Origin: Mucilaginibacter achroorhodeus
Lineage (GTDB): Bacteria > Bacteroidota > Bacteroidia > Sphingobacteriales > Sphingobacteriaceae
Length of the DNA stretch: 64,000 bases
Assembly: GCF_007846095.1 (NCBI RefSeq)
Contig: NZ_VOEI01000002.1
Span: 744,001 to 808,000, forward strand
Direction: 5' to 3'
The notes under the pieces are model-generated. The model searched no databases, was not told the DNA's origin, and worked only from the letters and a program-made list of their open reading frames with translations. The stretch's first letter is position 1, and the number at the start of each line of letters is the position of its first letter. Positions 52,678-61,830 of the stretch are shown in pieces. The position numbers and the translations under genes were made by a program.

Positions 52678-52848
52678 TTTTATTGTTAAAATAACACTTA
52701 TTAAATTCAGAATTTAAGATCCGCGCCTAAAAGCAGTAGATCAACTATATTGCTGATTGTTTATAATTGGTTCTGTCCTAATGCCATCAACAGGAATAGG
52801 AAATTTTGATCTCGTGACTACTTTGGCTTCGCGCCGGTATTACAATAT

Positions 52849-52856
52849 CAAATATA
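52849..52856 (-). promoter_or_regulatory. putative -7 element of the arabinose operon
   Basis: The minus strand reads TATATTTG, matching TAnnTTTG. The position of the -33 box, about 20 bases upstream, falls inside the operator at 52875-52890, so a bound repressor would block it. Confidence 0.5.
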
Positions 52857-52874
52857 AAAGATTAACAATATAAA

Positions 52875-52890
52875 TGTATAAAAAACACTT
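52875..52890. promoter_or_regulatory. presumed AraR operator upstream of araB
   Basis: TGTATAAAAAACACTT, identical over 16 bases to 44605-44620 and placed on the -33 region of the predicted promoter. This placement suits repression. Confidence 0.65.
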
Positions 52891-52930
52891 AAATTTTACA
52901 AAAGAAAATTGTTGTTAACCACGCTTTATT

Positions 52931-52970
52931 AAAAAACAGTCATCACGCCTTTAAACGGGGTGATGACTGT
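52931..52970 (-). terminator. terminator of the S9 peptidase gene
   Basis: CAGTCATCAC at 52937-52946 pairs perfectly with GTGATGACTG at 52960-52969. On the minus strand TTTTTT follows. Confidence 0.85.
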
Positions 52971-52995
52971 GGCTTAACATCAAACAAATGCCACC

Positions 52996-55296
52996 CTAAT
53001 TGGCTGCCATCTCATTCACATTACGGGCAGGAGGTTCGGCATGCAGTAGGTGTTTTACAAAGAAGTCCTTCTTCTTTTTTCGGCCGTATGGCCCGCCATC
53101 GCTGTGGCCCATGCCCGGCACCATCAGAAAATCGAACATCTTATTGCTTTTGATCAGCGCATCTGCAAAACGGTAGGTTGATTCGGGCGGCACGTTATTA
53201 TCAGCTTCGCCCACGATCAGCATCAGATCGCCCTGTAATTTACCGGCATTGGTAATATTTGACTGTTGCTCATAATGCGGGCCAACCGGGTAACCCATCC
53301 ATTGCTCGTTCCACCATTGTTTATCAATACGGTTATCATGGCAGCCACATGCAGATACAGCGGCTTTGTAAAACTCAGGATGGAACAGCAACGCGCCCGA
53401 TGAATTTTGCCCGCCGGCAGACGTGCCGTACACACCCACCCGGCTGATATCAACCTGTGGGTATTTGGCAGCAAGCGCCTTCATCCACAAAATACGATCA
53501 GGGAAACCTGCATCGGCGAGGTTTTGCCAACAAATATCATGGAAAGCTTTTGAGCGGTTTGCCGTACCCATTCCATCAATCTGCACCACAATAAAACCTA
53601 ACTGCGCAATGCTCTGCATCTCGTTAACCACCGAAAAACTTTTGGGTACAAATGAATCCTGCGGACCAGCGTAAATATTCTCTATTACCGGGTAGCTCTT
53701 TTGCGGATCCATATTAGCCGGGCGATAAATTACGCCCCAAATATCCGTTTTACCATCCCTGGCTTTTGCAACAAAAACTTCGGGCAGTTTAACACCGGTA
53801 GCAAGGAGTTGGTTAACATCACCATGTTCCAATTCAGCCACAGTTTTAAGGGTGGCCGTGTTTTTAAGCACCACCTTAGGGGCTACATTTACCTGCGAAT
53901 AGGTGTCAACAAAATATTTCCTATCAGGAGAGAAAACAATGTTGTGGTTCCCCCTCTCCGGTGTTAGGTCTACCAGGTTACCGCCATCGTAATTGATGCG
54001 GTAAAAATACATCAGGTAAGGGTCTTCTCCTGCATTTCTGCCACTGCCCCTAAACCAGATCTGTTTTTTGCTAACGTCAACACTGTCCACATCGCGTACT
54101 ACCCAGTTGCCCTTGGTTACCAGCTTTTGGGCTCCGGTTAATTCATCAACCATGTAAACATGGCGCCAGCCGTCTTTTTCCGTCACCCAAACTATTTTGT
54201 GGGATTTGGCATCATAAAAAGTGAATATCCTCTGCTCGTAAATAAAGGTTTTTGTTTTTTCATCGATGATGTTGCGGGTTTTGCCGGTGTTAACATCAAC
54301 CTCAATCACCCTAAAACGCTGGTGACCCCTATCGGCTTTTTCGTAAGTAAAATAGCGGCTATTGCCGTTACGCCAGTGCAGCCTTGGGGCGCCAAAGAAA
54401 TCTATCTTCTCCGCATCTGTTTTAATGCCGGTTTTTGTATCGATGTTAAACAGGTACTGCTCATAGGTGGTAAATTCATCACCCGGCTGCTCATAATCAT
54501 GTGATTTTAAAACAGCACGTGTAGTACCAGGAACAGAACTAAGCAGGTAATAAACCTTTTTTGCCTCACGCGGATCAATGCGATAACCAACCAAGTGCCT
54601 GCTGTCCGGCGACCAGGCCAGTTCGCCGTAAGGCTTTTCTGCATTGCCGTCAGTTGTCAATTTAATTTCTGTTTGCTTATCCGCAGATCTTACAACAATG
54701 TTACCGCCCTTTACAGCCACTATCCATTTTTTATCGGGAGAAATAGAATCGGTATTGGCGCCTTCCCAACGGAAATGCCTTTCCTGTAAAGGCTTGTCGT
54801 TATCATACCGGCGGTGGATGGAATCTTTGGTAAGTTCAATTTTTTTTGTTGCGAGGTCATATTTAAGCCATGCACCCAGAGTTTTAAAAGTTGCCTGCTT
54901 TTTATCCGGACTAAAAAACATTTCTTCAACCCTGAAAACACCGTCCTTTACAGGCTTCCCTGTTAAACGGCTAACATTGCTGCTAAGTTGGCCTGTTTCG
55001 AAAAGTGTGGCTCTTGTACCTTTATCAGCATCCACCAAAATGTATGCTGTTTGATTGTTAGCTGTTTTTTTACCGTACCAAAACTCATTGCTTCCCTGCT
55101 CCCAATTGGGCCTGATGCCTGTTAAATAAGGCACTTTCTTAAGCGCCGAATCAAGCGCATCAGCGGCCTTGTAATTTTGCAACACCTCTGCGTGTGTTGG
55201 CAGATACGGCGTTGCAGTTTTTTGCTGCGCGCTGGCCGCAGTGCATATGGTTAGGATAAAGATTGCGGAGAATAATGATCGGTATTGATTTGCCAT
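52996..55296 (-). CDS. S9-family prolyl oligopeptidase / DPP4-like peptidase
   Basis: An exported serine peptidase of 766 aa: signal peptide residues 1-23, a beta-propeller (DPP4 N-terminal type, about 60-500) and an alpha/beta hydrolase domain. The triad is Ser626 (GTSAGG), Asp699 (GEADNN) and His731 (GMGHSDGG). Members cut after proline (or alanine) near the N-terminus of peptides. It stands at the end of the peptide/hydroxyproline gene group, with its own terminator. Confidence 0.92.
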   Translation of the reverse strand: MANQYRSLFSAIFILTICTAASAQQKTATPYLPTHAEVLQNYKAADALDSALKKVPYLTGIRPNWEQGSNEFWYGKKTANNQTAYILVDADKGTRATLFETGQLSSNVSRLTGKPVKDGVFRVEEMFFSPDKKQATFKTLGAWLKYDLATKKIELTKDSIHRRYDNDKPLQERHFRWEGANTDSISPDKKWIVAVKGGNIVVRSADKQTEIKLTTDGNAEKPYGELAWSPDSRHLVGYRIDPREAKKVYYLLSSVPGTTRAVLKSHDYEQPGDEFTTYEQYLFNIDTKTGIKTDAEKIDFFGAPRLHWRNGNSRYFTYEKADRGHQRFRVIEVDVNTGKTRNIIDEKTKTFIYEQRIFTFYDAKSHKIVWVTEKDGWRHVYMVDELTGAQKLVTKGNWVVRDVDSVDVSKKQIWFRGSGRNAGEDPYLMYFYRINYDGGNLVDLTPERGNHNIVFSPDRKYFVDTYSQVNVAPKVVLKNTATLKTVAELEHGDVNQLLATGVKLPEVFVAKARDGKTDIWGVIYRPANMDPQKSYPVIENIYAGPQDSFVPKSFSVVNEMQSIAQLGFIVVQIDGMGTANRSKAFHDICWQNLADAGFPDRILWMKALAAKYPQVDISRVGVYGTSAGGQNSSGALLFHPEFYKAAVSACGCHDNRIDKQWWNEQWMGYPVGPHYEQQSNITNAGKLQGDLMLIVGEADNNVPPESTYRFADALIKSNKMFDFLMVPGMGHSDGGPYGRKKKKDFFVKHLLHAEPPARNVNEMAAN

Positions 55297-55373
55297 AACT
55301 TTAGTAATGGCTAAAAATAGCGATTAGTGCAGCAAGCAAATGGCTGTAAATTAACACATCATAGCAGGCATTT

Positions 55374-55413
55374 AACAAAGCAGCCCGCATTAATAAGATG
55401 CAGGCTGCTTTGA
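55374..55413 (-). terminator. terminator of the aminopeptidase P gene
   Basis: CAAAGCAGCC at 55376-55385 pairs with GGCTGCTTTG at 55403-55412 and the stem extends inward with one mismatch. The T-run on the minus strand is weak. Confidence 0.7.
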
Positions 55414-55434
55414 TATTATCTGTAAGATCCGGCG

Positions 55435-56838
55435 TTACGCTCTCAGCGCTTCTATCTCCTGCCTTGTTTTAGGCAGGTATTTGCCTAATAACTGGCTGCC
55501 GGTATCAGTGATCAGGAAGTTATCTTCAACACGGATACCTCCAAAATCGCGGTAGGTAATCAACACCTCATAATTGATAAATTCCTGGTATTTCTTTTCG
55601 GCCTGCCAGCGGTCTATTAGTTCAGGGATGATATAAATACCCGGCTCAACTGTAAGTACGTAACCGGCCTCTAACTCGCGGCCTAATCGCAATGATTTTA
55701 AGCCGAAAATTTCTGTTTCCTTCTTAAGCACATCAGAGTAACCTACATAGTGCTCGCCAAGGTCTTCCATATCGTGCGTATCCATGCCCAGCATGTGGCC
55801 TAAACCACATTGAAAGAACATGGTATGCGCACCGGCTGCAACGGCTTCTTCTGCGTCACCTTTCATCAGGTTTACGGTTTTCAACCCCTCAACAAGTTTC
55901 TGGCAGGCTTGCAGGTGGATATCCTTGTACCTTACGCCCGGTTTAAGCATGCTGATTGCATGATCCATTGACTGAACCACAACATCATACAACTCGCCCT
56001 GGCGGGTATCAAATTGCTTACCTACCGGAAAAGTACGGGTAAGATCGCCGCCATAGTGCATGGCATTTTCGGCGCCAATGTCGGCAAGTACCATATCGTC
56101 ATCAGACAGCACGTTGCCGTAATAATGGGTGTGCAGCGTTTGCCCGTGTTTGGTAATGATGGCAGGGTAACCCAAGCGCGAATCGTTTGCAATGGCAAGC
56201 TCATGGGCTTTAGCCACCAGTTCGTACTCGCGCATACCCGCGCGTGCCGATCTGATCACTGCAAGCTCCATATCAACGCTGGTGTTAACCGCTTTCTCAA
56301 TTTCGGCAACTTCAAGCGGTGTTTTTATTACCCGCTGGCTGATAACCGCTTTGATCAGTTCAACAGAAACATAATTTTTAAGACCATCCAAGTCAATTTG
56401 TAACCAGGATGCAAGTTTTATTTTATTTTCCGGGCGATAAGGCGGTAACAAATGGACCTGTCTGCCGGCCGACGTTGCTTTGCCGATATACGCTGCAATT
56501 TGCGGATAAGCTTGGGTTTTAGATACGCCTACCAATGCAGCCATTTCGCTAACCGATGGCAACGTACCCGTCCACACGATGTCGTCAATAGTAAGGTCAT
56601 TACCAAAAATGATCTCATCGCCGCTATTGGTATCAATTACGGCAGCCAAACCCGCCACATCAAGCCCAAAGTAGTACAAGAAACTACTATCCTGCCTAAA
56701 GGGGAAGGTATTGTCTTTATAATTCATACTGCTTTCATCGTTTCCCATTAAAACGATGATGCCTTTACCGCTCATTTTTTGTTTTAAAACGCTGCGGCGT
56801 TGTTCATAAACCTGTTTATCGAAAAGTTGAAGCTTCAT
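55435..56838 (-). CDS. aminopeptidase P family protein (Xaa-Pro aminopeptidase, M24B)
   Basis: Cytoplasmic dinuclear metal peptidase of 467 aa that removes an N-terminal residue followed by proline. The N-terminal domain (MKLQLFDKQVYEQRRSVLKQ) and the pita-bread domain are complete. Metal ligands are in ADIGAENAMHYGGDLTRTF, HMLGMDTHD, TVEPGIYI and GGIRVEDNFLIT. It is well suited to finish peptides from collagen-like or gelatin protein, and the gene is between the S9 peptidase and the semialdehyde dehydrogenase. Confidence 0.94.
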   Translation of the reverse strand: MKLQLFDKQVYEQRRSVLKQKMSGKGIIVLMGNDESSMNYKDNTFPFRQDSSFLYYFGLDVAGLAAVIDTNSGDEIIFGNDLTIDDIVWTGTLPSVSEMAALVGVSKTQAYPQIAAYIGKATSAGRQVHLLPPYRPENKIKLASWLQIDLDGLKNYVSVELIKAVISQRVIKTPLEVAEIEKAVNTSVDMELAVIRSARAGMREYELVAKAHELAIANDSRLGYPAIITKHGQTLHTHYYGNVLSDDDMVLADIGAENAMHYGGDLTRTFPVGKQFDTRQGELYDVVVQSMDHAISMLKPGVRYKDIHLQACQKLVEGLKTVNLMKGDAEEAVAAGAHTMFFQCGLGHMLGMDTHDMEDLGEHYVGYSDVLKKETEIFGLKSLRLGRELEAGYVLTVEPGIYIIPELIDRWQAEKKYQEFINYEVLITYRDFGGIRVEDNFLITDTGSQLLGKYLPKTRQEIEALRA

Positions 56839-56849
56839 GGTATAAAATT

Positions 56850-56882
56850 AAGCATGCCGGTTATTTGAGTAACCGGCATGCA
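56850..56882 (-). terminator. terminator of the semialdehyde dehydrogenase gene
   Basis: GCATGCCGGTTA at 56852-56863 pairs perfectly with TAACCGGCATGC at 56870-56881 (12 bases, loop TTTGAG), just after the stop at 56904 on the minus strand. The T-run is short, but the hairpin is very strong. Confidence 0.75.
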
Positions 56883-56903
56883 AATATCAAATAAATTAAT
56901 GGC

Positions 56904-58388
56904 TTATTTTTTCCATTCGCCGTTAAACAAGCGCCAGATGTTGGTTGGGTTGGCTTGTTGCAAGGCCATTGGCAGCAAAGTATCAGGACAGTTTTGGAAA
57001 CACACCGGGCGCACCCATCTTTTAGCTGCGTTGATACCTACCGCAGTAAAACGGCTATCAGTAGTTGCCGGAAAAGGGCCGCCGTGCACCATACTGGCAC
57101 ATACCTCAACGCCTGTTGGTACACCGTTGAACAACACCCTGCCGGTTAATGATGGCAGCATTTGTATTAATTTAGGATGCGCTGTAAAATCAGCATCGGT
57201 ACCCATAACCGTGGTAGTAAGCTGGCCAGATACCGTTTTTAAAACCTGCATCAATTGTTGCTCATCTTTGCATTTCACCAGTAACGAGAAGGGACCAAAT
57301 ACTTCTTCACGCAGCAGATGATTTTTCAGGAAAGTATCTGCATCTACGGTAGCTACCGTTGGTTCTGCCTGTATATCTGTAGCGCTTGTTGTAGTTTTGG
57401 CAACATCAGTTACGCCTTCCTGCTCAAGGGCAGCACTGCTTTTCTTTTCATAAGCCTCATGGATACCTGCGTGCAACATATTGGCCGGTTTAACCTGTTC
57501 AATCTGTTGACCAAGGTGTTTGTAAAACTCGTTCAATCCTTCGCCCTCTACCGCCAGCATCAGGCCCGGGTTGGTACAAAACTGTCCCATACCCAAAGTG
57601 ATGGATCCTGCATATTGTGCAGCCAGGTCGGCGGCGTTTTGCTTAAGGGTATCGGGTAAAAACACAACAGGGTTTATGCTGCCCATTTCAGAGAATACCG
57701 GGATAGGTTTTTTTCTTTCTGATGCATACTTCACTAAAGCCAAACCGCCCACGGTTGAGCCGGTAAAGCCTACTGCTGCTGTTTCATCAGCCTGTACCAA
57801 AGTCTTGCCCGACTCAAACGATGTACCGTGTACATGCTGGAAAACATCTTCCGGCATGTTGGTGCGTGCAATAGCTTTTTTAATTGCCTGGTAAACCATT
57901 TCTGATGTTTCCGCATGGGCAGGGTGAGCTTTTACTACTACCGAACAACCCGCACCCAGTGCACTTGCGGTATCACCACCTGCTGTTGAATAGGCAAACG
58001 GAAAGTTGCTGGCACCAAATACCACCACCGGACCAAGAGGTATAAGCATTTTACGGATGTCAGCGCGTGGTAATGGTGTCCTGTCTGGCAGGGCAGTATC
58101 AACACTTGCCTCAACCCAGCTGCCCTCGCGCAGCATTTCTGCAAACATACGCAGCTGGCCGGTAGTGCGGCCGCGTTCGCCGGTTAGGCGCGGCAAAGGC
58201 AAGTTGGTCTCTTCCGAAGCTTTTTGCAACAAGTTATCGCCTAAGGCCTCAATCTCTTCGGCAATGGCGTCTAAAAACTTTGCCTTTTCTTCGGCACTTA
58301 CTAATTGATATGCTTCAAATGCAGCTTGTGAGCGCTGCATGATCGATTTTATTTCCTCTACACTTACGTCTTTAAAGTTGTTAGCCAT
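56904..58388 (-). CDS. alpha-ketoglutaric semialdehyde dehydrogenase (NADP+)
   Basis: A 494-aa aldehyde dehydrogenase of the 2,5-dioxovalerate type. Catalytic Cys271 is in GMGQFCTNPG, Glu234 in FSEMGSINP, and Asn128 in GASNFPFAYS. It oxidises alpha-ketoglutaric semialdehyde to 2-oxoglutarate, the end step of hydroxyproline, pentose and glucarate breakdown. The neighbours (aminopeptidase P, APC permease and the DadA-like gene) favour hydroxyproline. The ATG at 58388 is chosen over 58418 because a -7 box (TATTTTTG at 58429-58436) would leave almost no leader for the earlier one. Confidence 0.92.
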   Translation of the reverse strand: MANNFKDVSVEEIKSIMQRSQAAFEAYQLVSAEEKAKFLDAIAEEIEALGDNLLQKASEETNLPLPRLTGERGRTTGQLRMFAEMLREGSWVEASVDTALPDRTPLPRADIRKMLIPLGPVVVFGASNFPFAYSTAGGDTASALGAGCSVVVKAHPAHAETSEMVYQAIKKAIARTNMPEDVFQHVHGTSFESGKTLVQADETAAVGFTGSTVGGLALVKYASERKKPIPVFSEMGSINPVVFLPDTLKQNAADLAAQYAGSITLGMGQFCTNPGLMLAVEGEGLNEFYKHLGQQIEQVKPANMLHAGIHEAYEKKSSAALEQEGVTDVAKTTTSATDIQAEPTVATVDADTFLKNHLLREEVFGPFSLLVKCKDEQQLMQVLKTVSGQLTTTVMGTDADFTAHPKLIQMLPSLTGRVLFNGVPTGVEVCASMVHGGPFPATTDSRFTAVGINAAKRWVRPVCFQNCPDTLLPMALQQANPTNIWRLFNGEWKK

Positions 58389-58428
58389 GGCAGATCTGTT
58401 TTTATAATATAACGGCATTATGCCACAA

Positions 58429-58436
58429 CAAAAATA
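58429..58436 (-). promoter_or_regulatory. putative -7 element of the semialdehyde dehydrogenase gene
   Basis: The minus strand reads TATTTTTG (TAnnTTTG), with TTTG about 22 bases upstream, which is a slightly long spacing. Confidence 0.4.
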
Positions 58437-58549
58437 TTAAGCTTTTGCCACGTATCACCAAAATTCCTAACCAATTATAGCATTATTTTATCCTGTTGGA
58501 TTACACCAAACATCGATAAAAGTCAAAAAGCGGTTAATAGCTACGGCAT

Positions 58550-59962
58550 TTATTGATCTGCTATCTGTTTCTTGCCACCTATTAAATAGTATACAGGGAT
58601 ACCTGTAAGGGTGATGATCAATCCGGGATACGTATAAGCAGGTTTATATTTGATCAATAATATGCAGAACGCCAAGCCCATAATGATATAGATGATTGGC
58701 AGTACAGGATAACCGAATGCTTTGTAAGGCCGCTCGGCATTGGGTTGCTTTTTACGCAGGATGAATATGCCGATGATGGTAAGTACATAGAATATAACCA
58801 CCACGAATGAGATCATATCTAACAGGTCACCATACTTACCACTGAGGCTCCAGAGGCAGGCAAAAACGCACTGCAGCCATAAGCCTATTCCCGGTACCGA
58901 GTTTTTATTTAACGTGCCAACACTTTTAAAGAACAGTCCGTCTTTAGCCATGGAGTAATACACCCGCGCGCCAGACATGATCAATCCGTTATTACACCCA
59001 AAGGTTGATACCATGATCAATAGCGCAATGATAACTGTACCCGCGCTGCCAAATATATGGCGCGATGCTTCTACACCCACCCTGTCCCTGTCAGCAGCGG
59101 CAATTTCATGTAAAGACAGCACACCGGTATACATCACGTTAATGAGCAAGTAAATGATTGTTACAATGAGCGTACCCAAAGCCAAACTTAAACCGATGTT
59201 GCGTTTTGGGTTTTTGATCTCGCCGGCAATAAAGGTTACATTATTCCACGAGTCGCTGCTGAAGATAGAACCCACCATGGCAGATGCGATGGCGCCAAGC
59301 GCTGCAATAGTGGTGTACTGCGCTACTGAGCCATCGGCATTAAGGCGGTGCATATCCCAAGGATTTTGCCAGTTCTTGTCCCAAACAGATGTTTTTAAAG
59401 CAAATAGTCCAAAAACAATCAACCCTAACAAGCTGAGCAGCTTGGCGATGGTAAAAACGGTTTGTACTATTTTACCGCTCTTAACCCCATGCATATTTAT
59501 CCAGGTTAAGAAAACAATGACCACGATAGACAGCAACTGCGCCGGTGATACGGTTACAAAGCCGGCATCGAAAATTACGCGTGTCTCGCTTACCTGCGGT
59601 ACCAGGTATGCTGTAAACTTAGCGAAGGCCACACCTACTGCGGCAATGGTAGCAGTTTGTATCACGGTAAAAAAACTCCAGCCGTATAGAAAGCCCACAA
59701 TGGGTCGGTATCCTTCTTTGAGGTAAACATACTGCCCACCCGCACGCGGGAACATAGCGCTCAACTCACCGTAGCTGAGCGCGGCGGTTAACGTCATAAA
59801 ACCGGTGATAAGCCACACAAACATCAGCCAGCCGGCGCTGCCAACATTACGGGTAATATCTGCGCTTACGATAAATATACCCGACCCTATCATACTGCCT
59901 GCCACCAGCATGGTAGCGTCCATCAATTTTAGTGAAGGCTTAAAGGTTGTATTGTTCTCCAT
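58550..59962 (-). CDS. APC-family amino acid permease
   Basis: A 470-aa inner membrane transporter with 12 helices. The amino acid-polyamine-cation signature MLVAGSMIGSGIFIVSADI opens it, and SYGELSAMFPRAGGQYVYLKEGY follows, as in LAT-type exchangers. The ATG at 59962 (MENNTTFKPSLKL) is preferred to a TTG four codons earlier. Placed between the DUF885 gene and the semialdehyde dehydrogenase, it probably brings in an amino acid or a small peptide, possibly (hydroxy)proline. Confidence 0.9.
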   Translation of the reverse strand: MENNTTFKPSLKLMDATMLVAGSMIGSGIFIVSADITRNVGSAGWLMFVWLITGFMTLTAALSYGELSAMFPRAGGQYVYLKEGYRPIVGFLYGWSFFTVIQTATIAAVGVAFAKFTAYLVPQVSETRVIFDAGFVTVSPAQLLSIVVIVFLTWINMHGVKSGKIVQTVFTIAKLLSLLGLIVFGLFALKTSVWDKNWQNPWDMHRLNADGSVAQYTTIAALGAIASAMVGSIFSSDSWNNVTFIAGEIKNPKRNIGLSLALGTLIVTIIYLLINVMYTGVLSLHEIAAADRDRVGVEASRHIFGSAGTVIIALLIMVSTFGCNNGLIMSGARVYYSMAKDGLFFKSVGTLNKNSVPGIGLWLQCVFACLWSLSGKYGDLLDMISFVVVIFYVLTIIGIFILRKKQPNAERPYKAFGYPVLPIIYIIMGLAFCILLIKYKPAYTYPGLIITLTGIPVYYLIGGKKQIADQ

Positions 59963-60001
59963 AATTGTTGCCAAACGGCGGGCTTTGGTGTATCTGTTTA
60001 A

Positions 60002-61795
60002 TTATTTACTGAAGTTGTAAAACTTCCAGCTGGTGGTAAAATCTTTGGTAAGCGGCTGATTGGTTAGCGTAGCCCGCAGCATTTCAATCGGGATCAGGTT
60101 TTCTTTCATCGCCGCATCATGAAATTGCTTAAAGGTCATTTTGCCGCTATCAACCAGTTCCTTTCTTAATTCTGTAAGTTGCAGGCCACCCACCAGGTAA
60201 GCTACCTGGTAAAGCGGACTGTAGCCGCCTTCGAACGACCGCCTTACTTCACCTTCGGCGTTAGCTCTTTCATGTCCAACGCGGTCAACCAGGAAGTCGA
60301 TACATTGCTGCGGTGTCCAGTTACCTAAATGATAGTTAAGCGAGAATATGATACGTGCACAGCGGTGCATGCGCCAGAACAGCATTCCTACACGCTCTTC
60401 GGGTGTTTTGGCAAAGCCTTTATCATATAGCAATAACTCCCAGTATAAAGCCCATCCCTCAACTGAAAACGGTGTACCAAAATCCTGGCGGTAGGCTTTG
60501 TAACGGCTGTTCATAAAATATTGCAGGTTATGGCCGGGAATCAACTCGTGCTGTACAGTTCCTCTCGAGAAATAAGGATTATTGCCACGCATGCTCATCA
60601 GCCTGTCCTGGTAATTCATGCTGTTGGTTGGGTACGAGATACTGATCTCCTTCCCCCCTGTAAAGAACGGATTAACCAACTGCCTTTGCGGCGACATCAT
60701 GACCATGCCCCAGGTTTCTTCGGCAAGGGGCGGTATGGTTATCAGGTCGCGTTGTTTGATAAAATCTATCGCATCGTTATATAATTTAACGATCAGCTCC
60801 GGCTGGTGCCCAACAGGCACATAGCTATTCTTTACTTTCTCTAAAGCTTTTTTCCAATCGTTGCCAAAGCCCATTTCCTGTGATGCCTTTAGCATTTCCT
60901 TATCGCACCAGGCAAACTCCTGGTTAGCAAGTTTTATCAGTTCTTCCGGCGTGTAAGGTATCAGTTCGGCTTGCAGTTGGTTTATCAGATCCTGCCTGCC
61001 AATGGGTACGCCCTTAATACCACTGTTATCCGGCTTTTGTGTGGTATTTAGTTTTCCCTTTGTTAAAGCCAGCTTACTGTATTTATCAAGCGCTTCATCC
61101 AGTTGTTTGTAAGGCTGCGGAACCCACCAGGTAAATCCCGGGTCATATGTGTTATAAAAGCTGTAAAAACTTTTTAACCTCCCCTTTAGTCCGCGCAATT
61201 CTGCTTGCAGGGTTTTGGCTACCGGCATATCAACTGATTGCAATTTGCCGCAATTTATGGTATCTGCTTTTAACTGCTGCGAGATCGTATTCAGTTCAGC
61301 GGCGACCTTCTCACCATCCAGGTACTGGCCACGACGACGTTTCTGTTCAAGGGCGTATATTCCGTCGGCAAAAGAAATGTACTTGGCTGCCTGATTATAT
61401 AAGTCGCCTTCTTTATTCAGATCTTTAAGATCGGCGTTGATACGTTTCTTCAGCAAGATATAATCTACCTTACCGTAGATGCTCATGCTGTTAAAATCAA
61501 CAGCAGCCATTTGTTTAAGGTAATCATTATCAATCTCGGTTAAACGCTTGCGCTGCTCCGGCGAGTTGATCACATCCTGCCGCCACTGATCTTCGCCCCT
61601 GTCATTATAAGAATAAGGCGAATAAAAGTCGCGAATGGCGTTCATGTCCTGCCCATATTTGATAATGGTGCCGGCCATTTCGCTGGTTTGTTCGTAAAGG
61701 TTTGTGTTTATCGGGGTTTGGGCAGCGGCGCTAAACGCGCAAAATGCCAGCGCGTGAAAGGAAAATCCTTTCACAAAAGTTTTAAGGGTTAGCAC
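60002..61795 (-). CDS. DUF885 exported putative metallopeptidase
   Basis: A 597-aa protein with a signal peptide (about residues 1-25, ending SAAAQ) and a DUF885 domain. The C-terminal half carries the zinc-type HELIPGHNLQYFMNSRY (HExxxGH) plus VEGWALYWELLLYDKGF, which suggests a gluzincin-like peptidase. The cleaved substrate is unknown; peptides from collagen-like protein would fit the neighbours. The start is a GTG at 61795; a second GTG at 61774 is also possible. Confidence 0.82.
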   Translation of the reverse strand: MLTLKTFVKGFSFHALAFCAFSAAAQTPINTNLYEQTSEMAGTIIKYGQDMNAIRDFYSPYSYNDRGEDQWRQDVINSPEQRKRLTEIDNDYLKQMAAVDFNSMSIYGKVDYILLKKRINADLKDLNKEGDLYNQAAKYISFADGIYALEQKRRRGQYLDGEKVAAELNTISQQLKADTINCGKLQSVDMPVAKTLQAELRGLKGRLKSFYSFYNTYDPGFTWWVPQPYKQLDEALDKYSKLALTKGKLNTTQKPDNSGIKGVPIGRQDLINQLQAELIPYTPEELIKLANQEFAWCDKEMLKASQEMGFGNDWKKALEKVKNSYVPVGHQPELIVKLYNDAIDFIKQRDLITIPPLAEETWGMVMMSPQRQLVNPFFTGGKEISISYPTNSMNYQDRLMSMRGNNPYFSRGTVQHELIPGHNLQYFMNSRYKAYRQDFGTPFSVEGWALYWELLLYDKGFAKTPEERVGMLFWRMHRCARIIFSLNYHLGNWTPQQCIDFLVDRVGHERANAEGEVRRSFEGGYSPLYQVAYLVGGLQLTELRKELVDSGKMTFKQFHDAAMKENLIPIEMLRATLTNQPLTKDFTTSWKFYNFSK

Positions 61796-61830
61796 AATAG
61801 TTTTAGTTAAGCGTAAATGTAAAGCGGCAA

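Larger units (their letters stand above)
52678..52995. other. 318-base regulatory gap upstream of araB
   Basis: No gene. From the right it holds the S9 peptidase terminator (52931-52970), the operator motif at 52875-52890 and a -7 box at 52849-52856. The remaining 170 bases form the araB leader. Confidence 0.6.
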
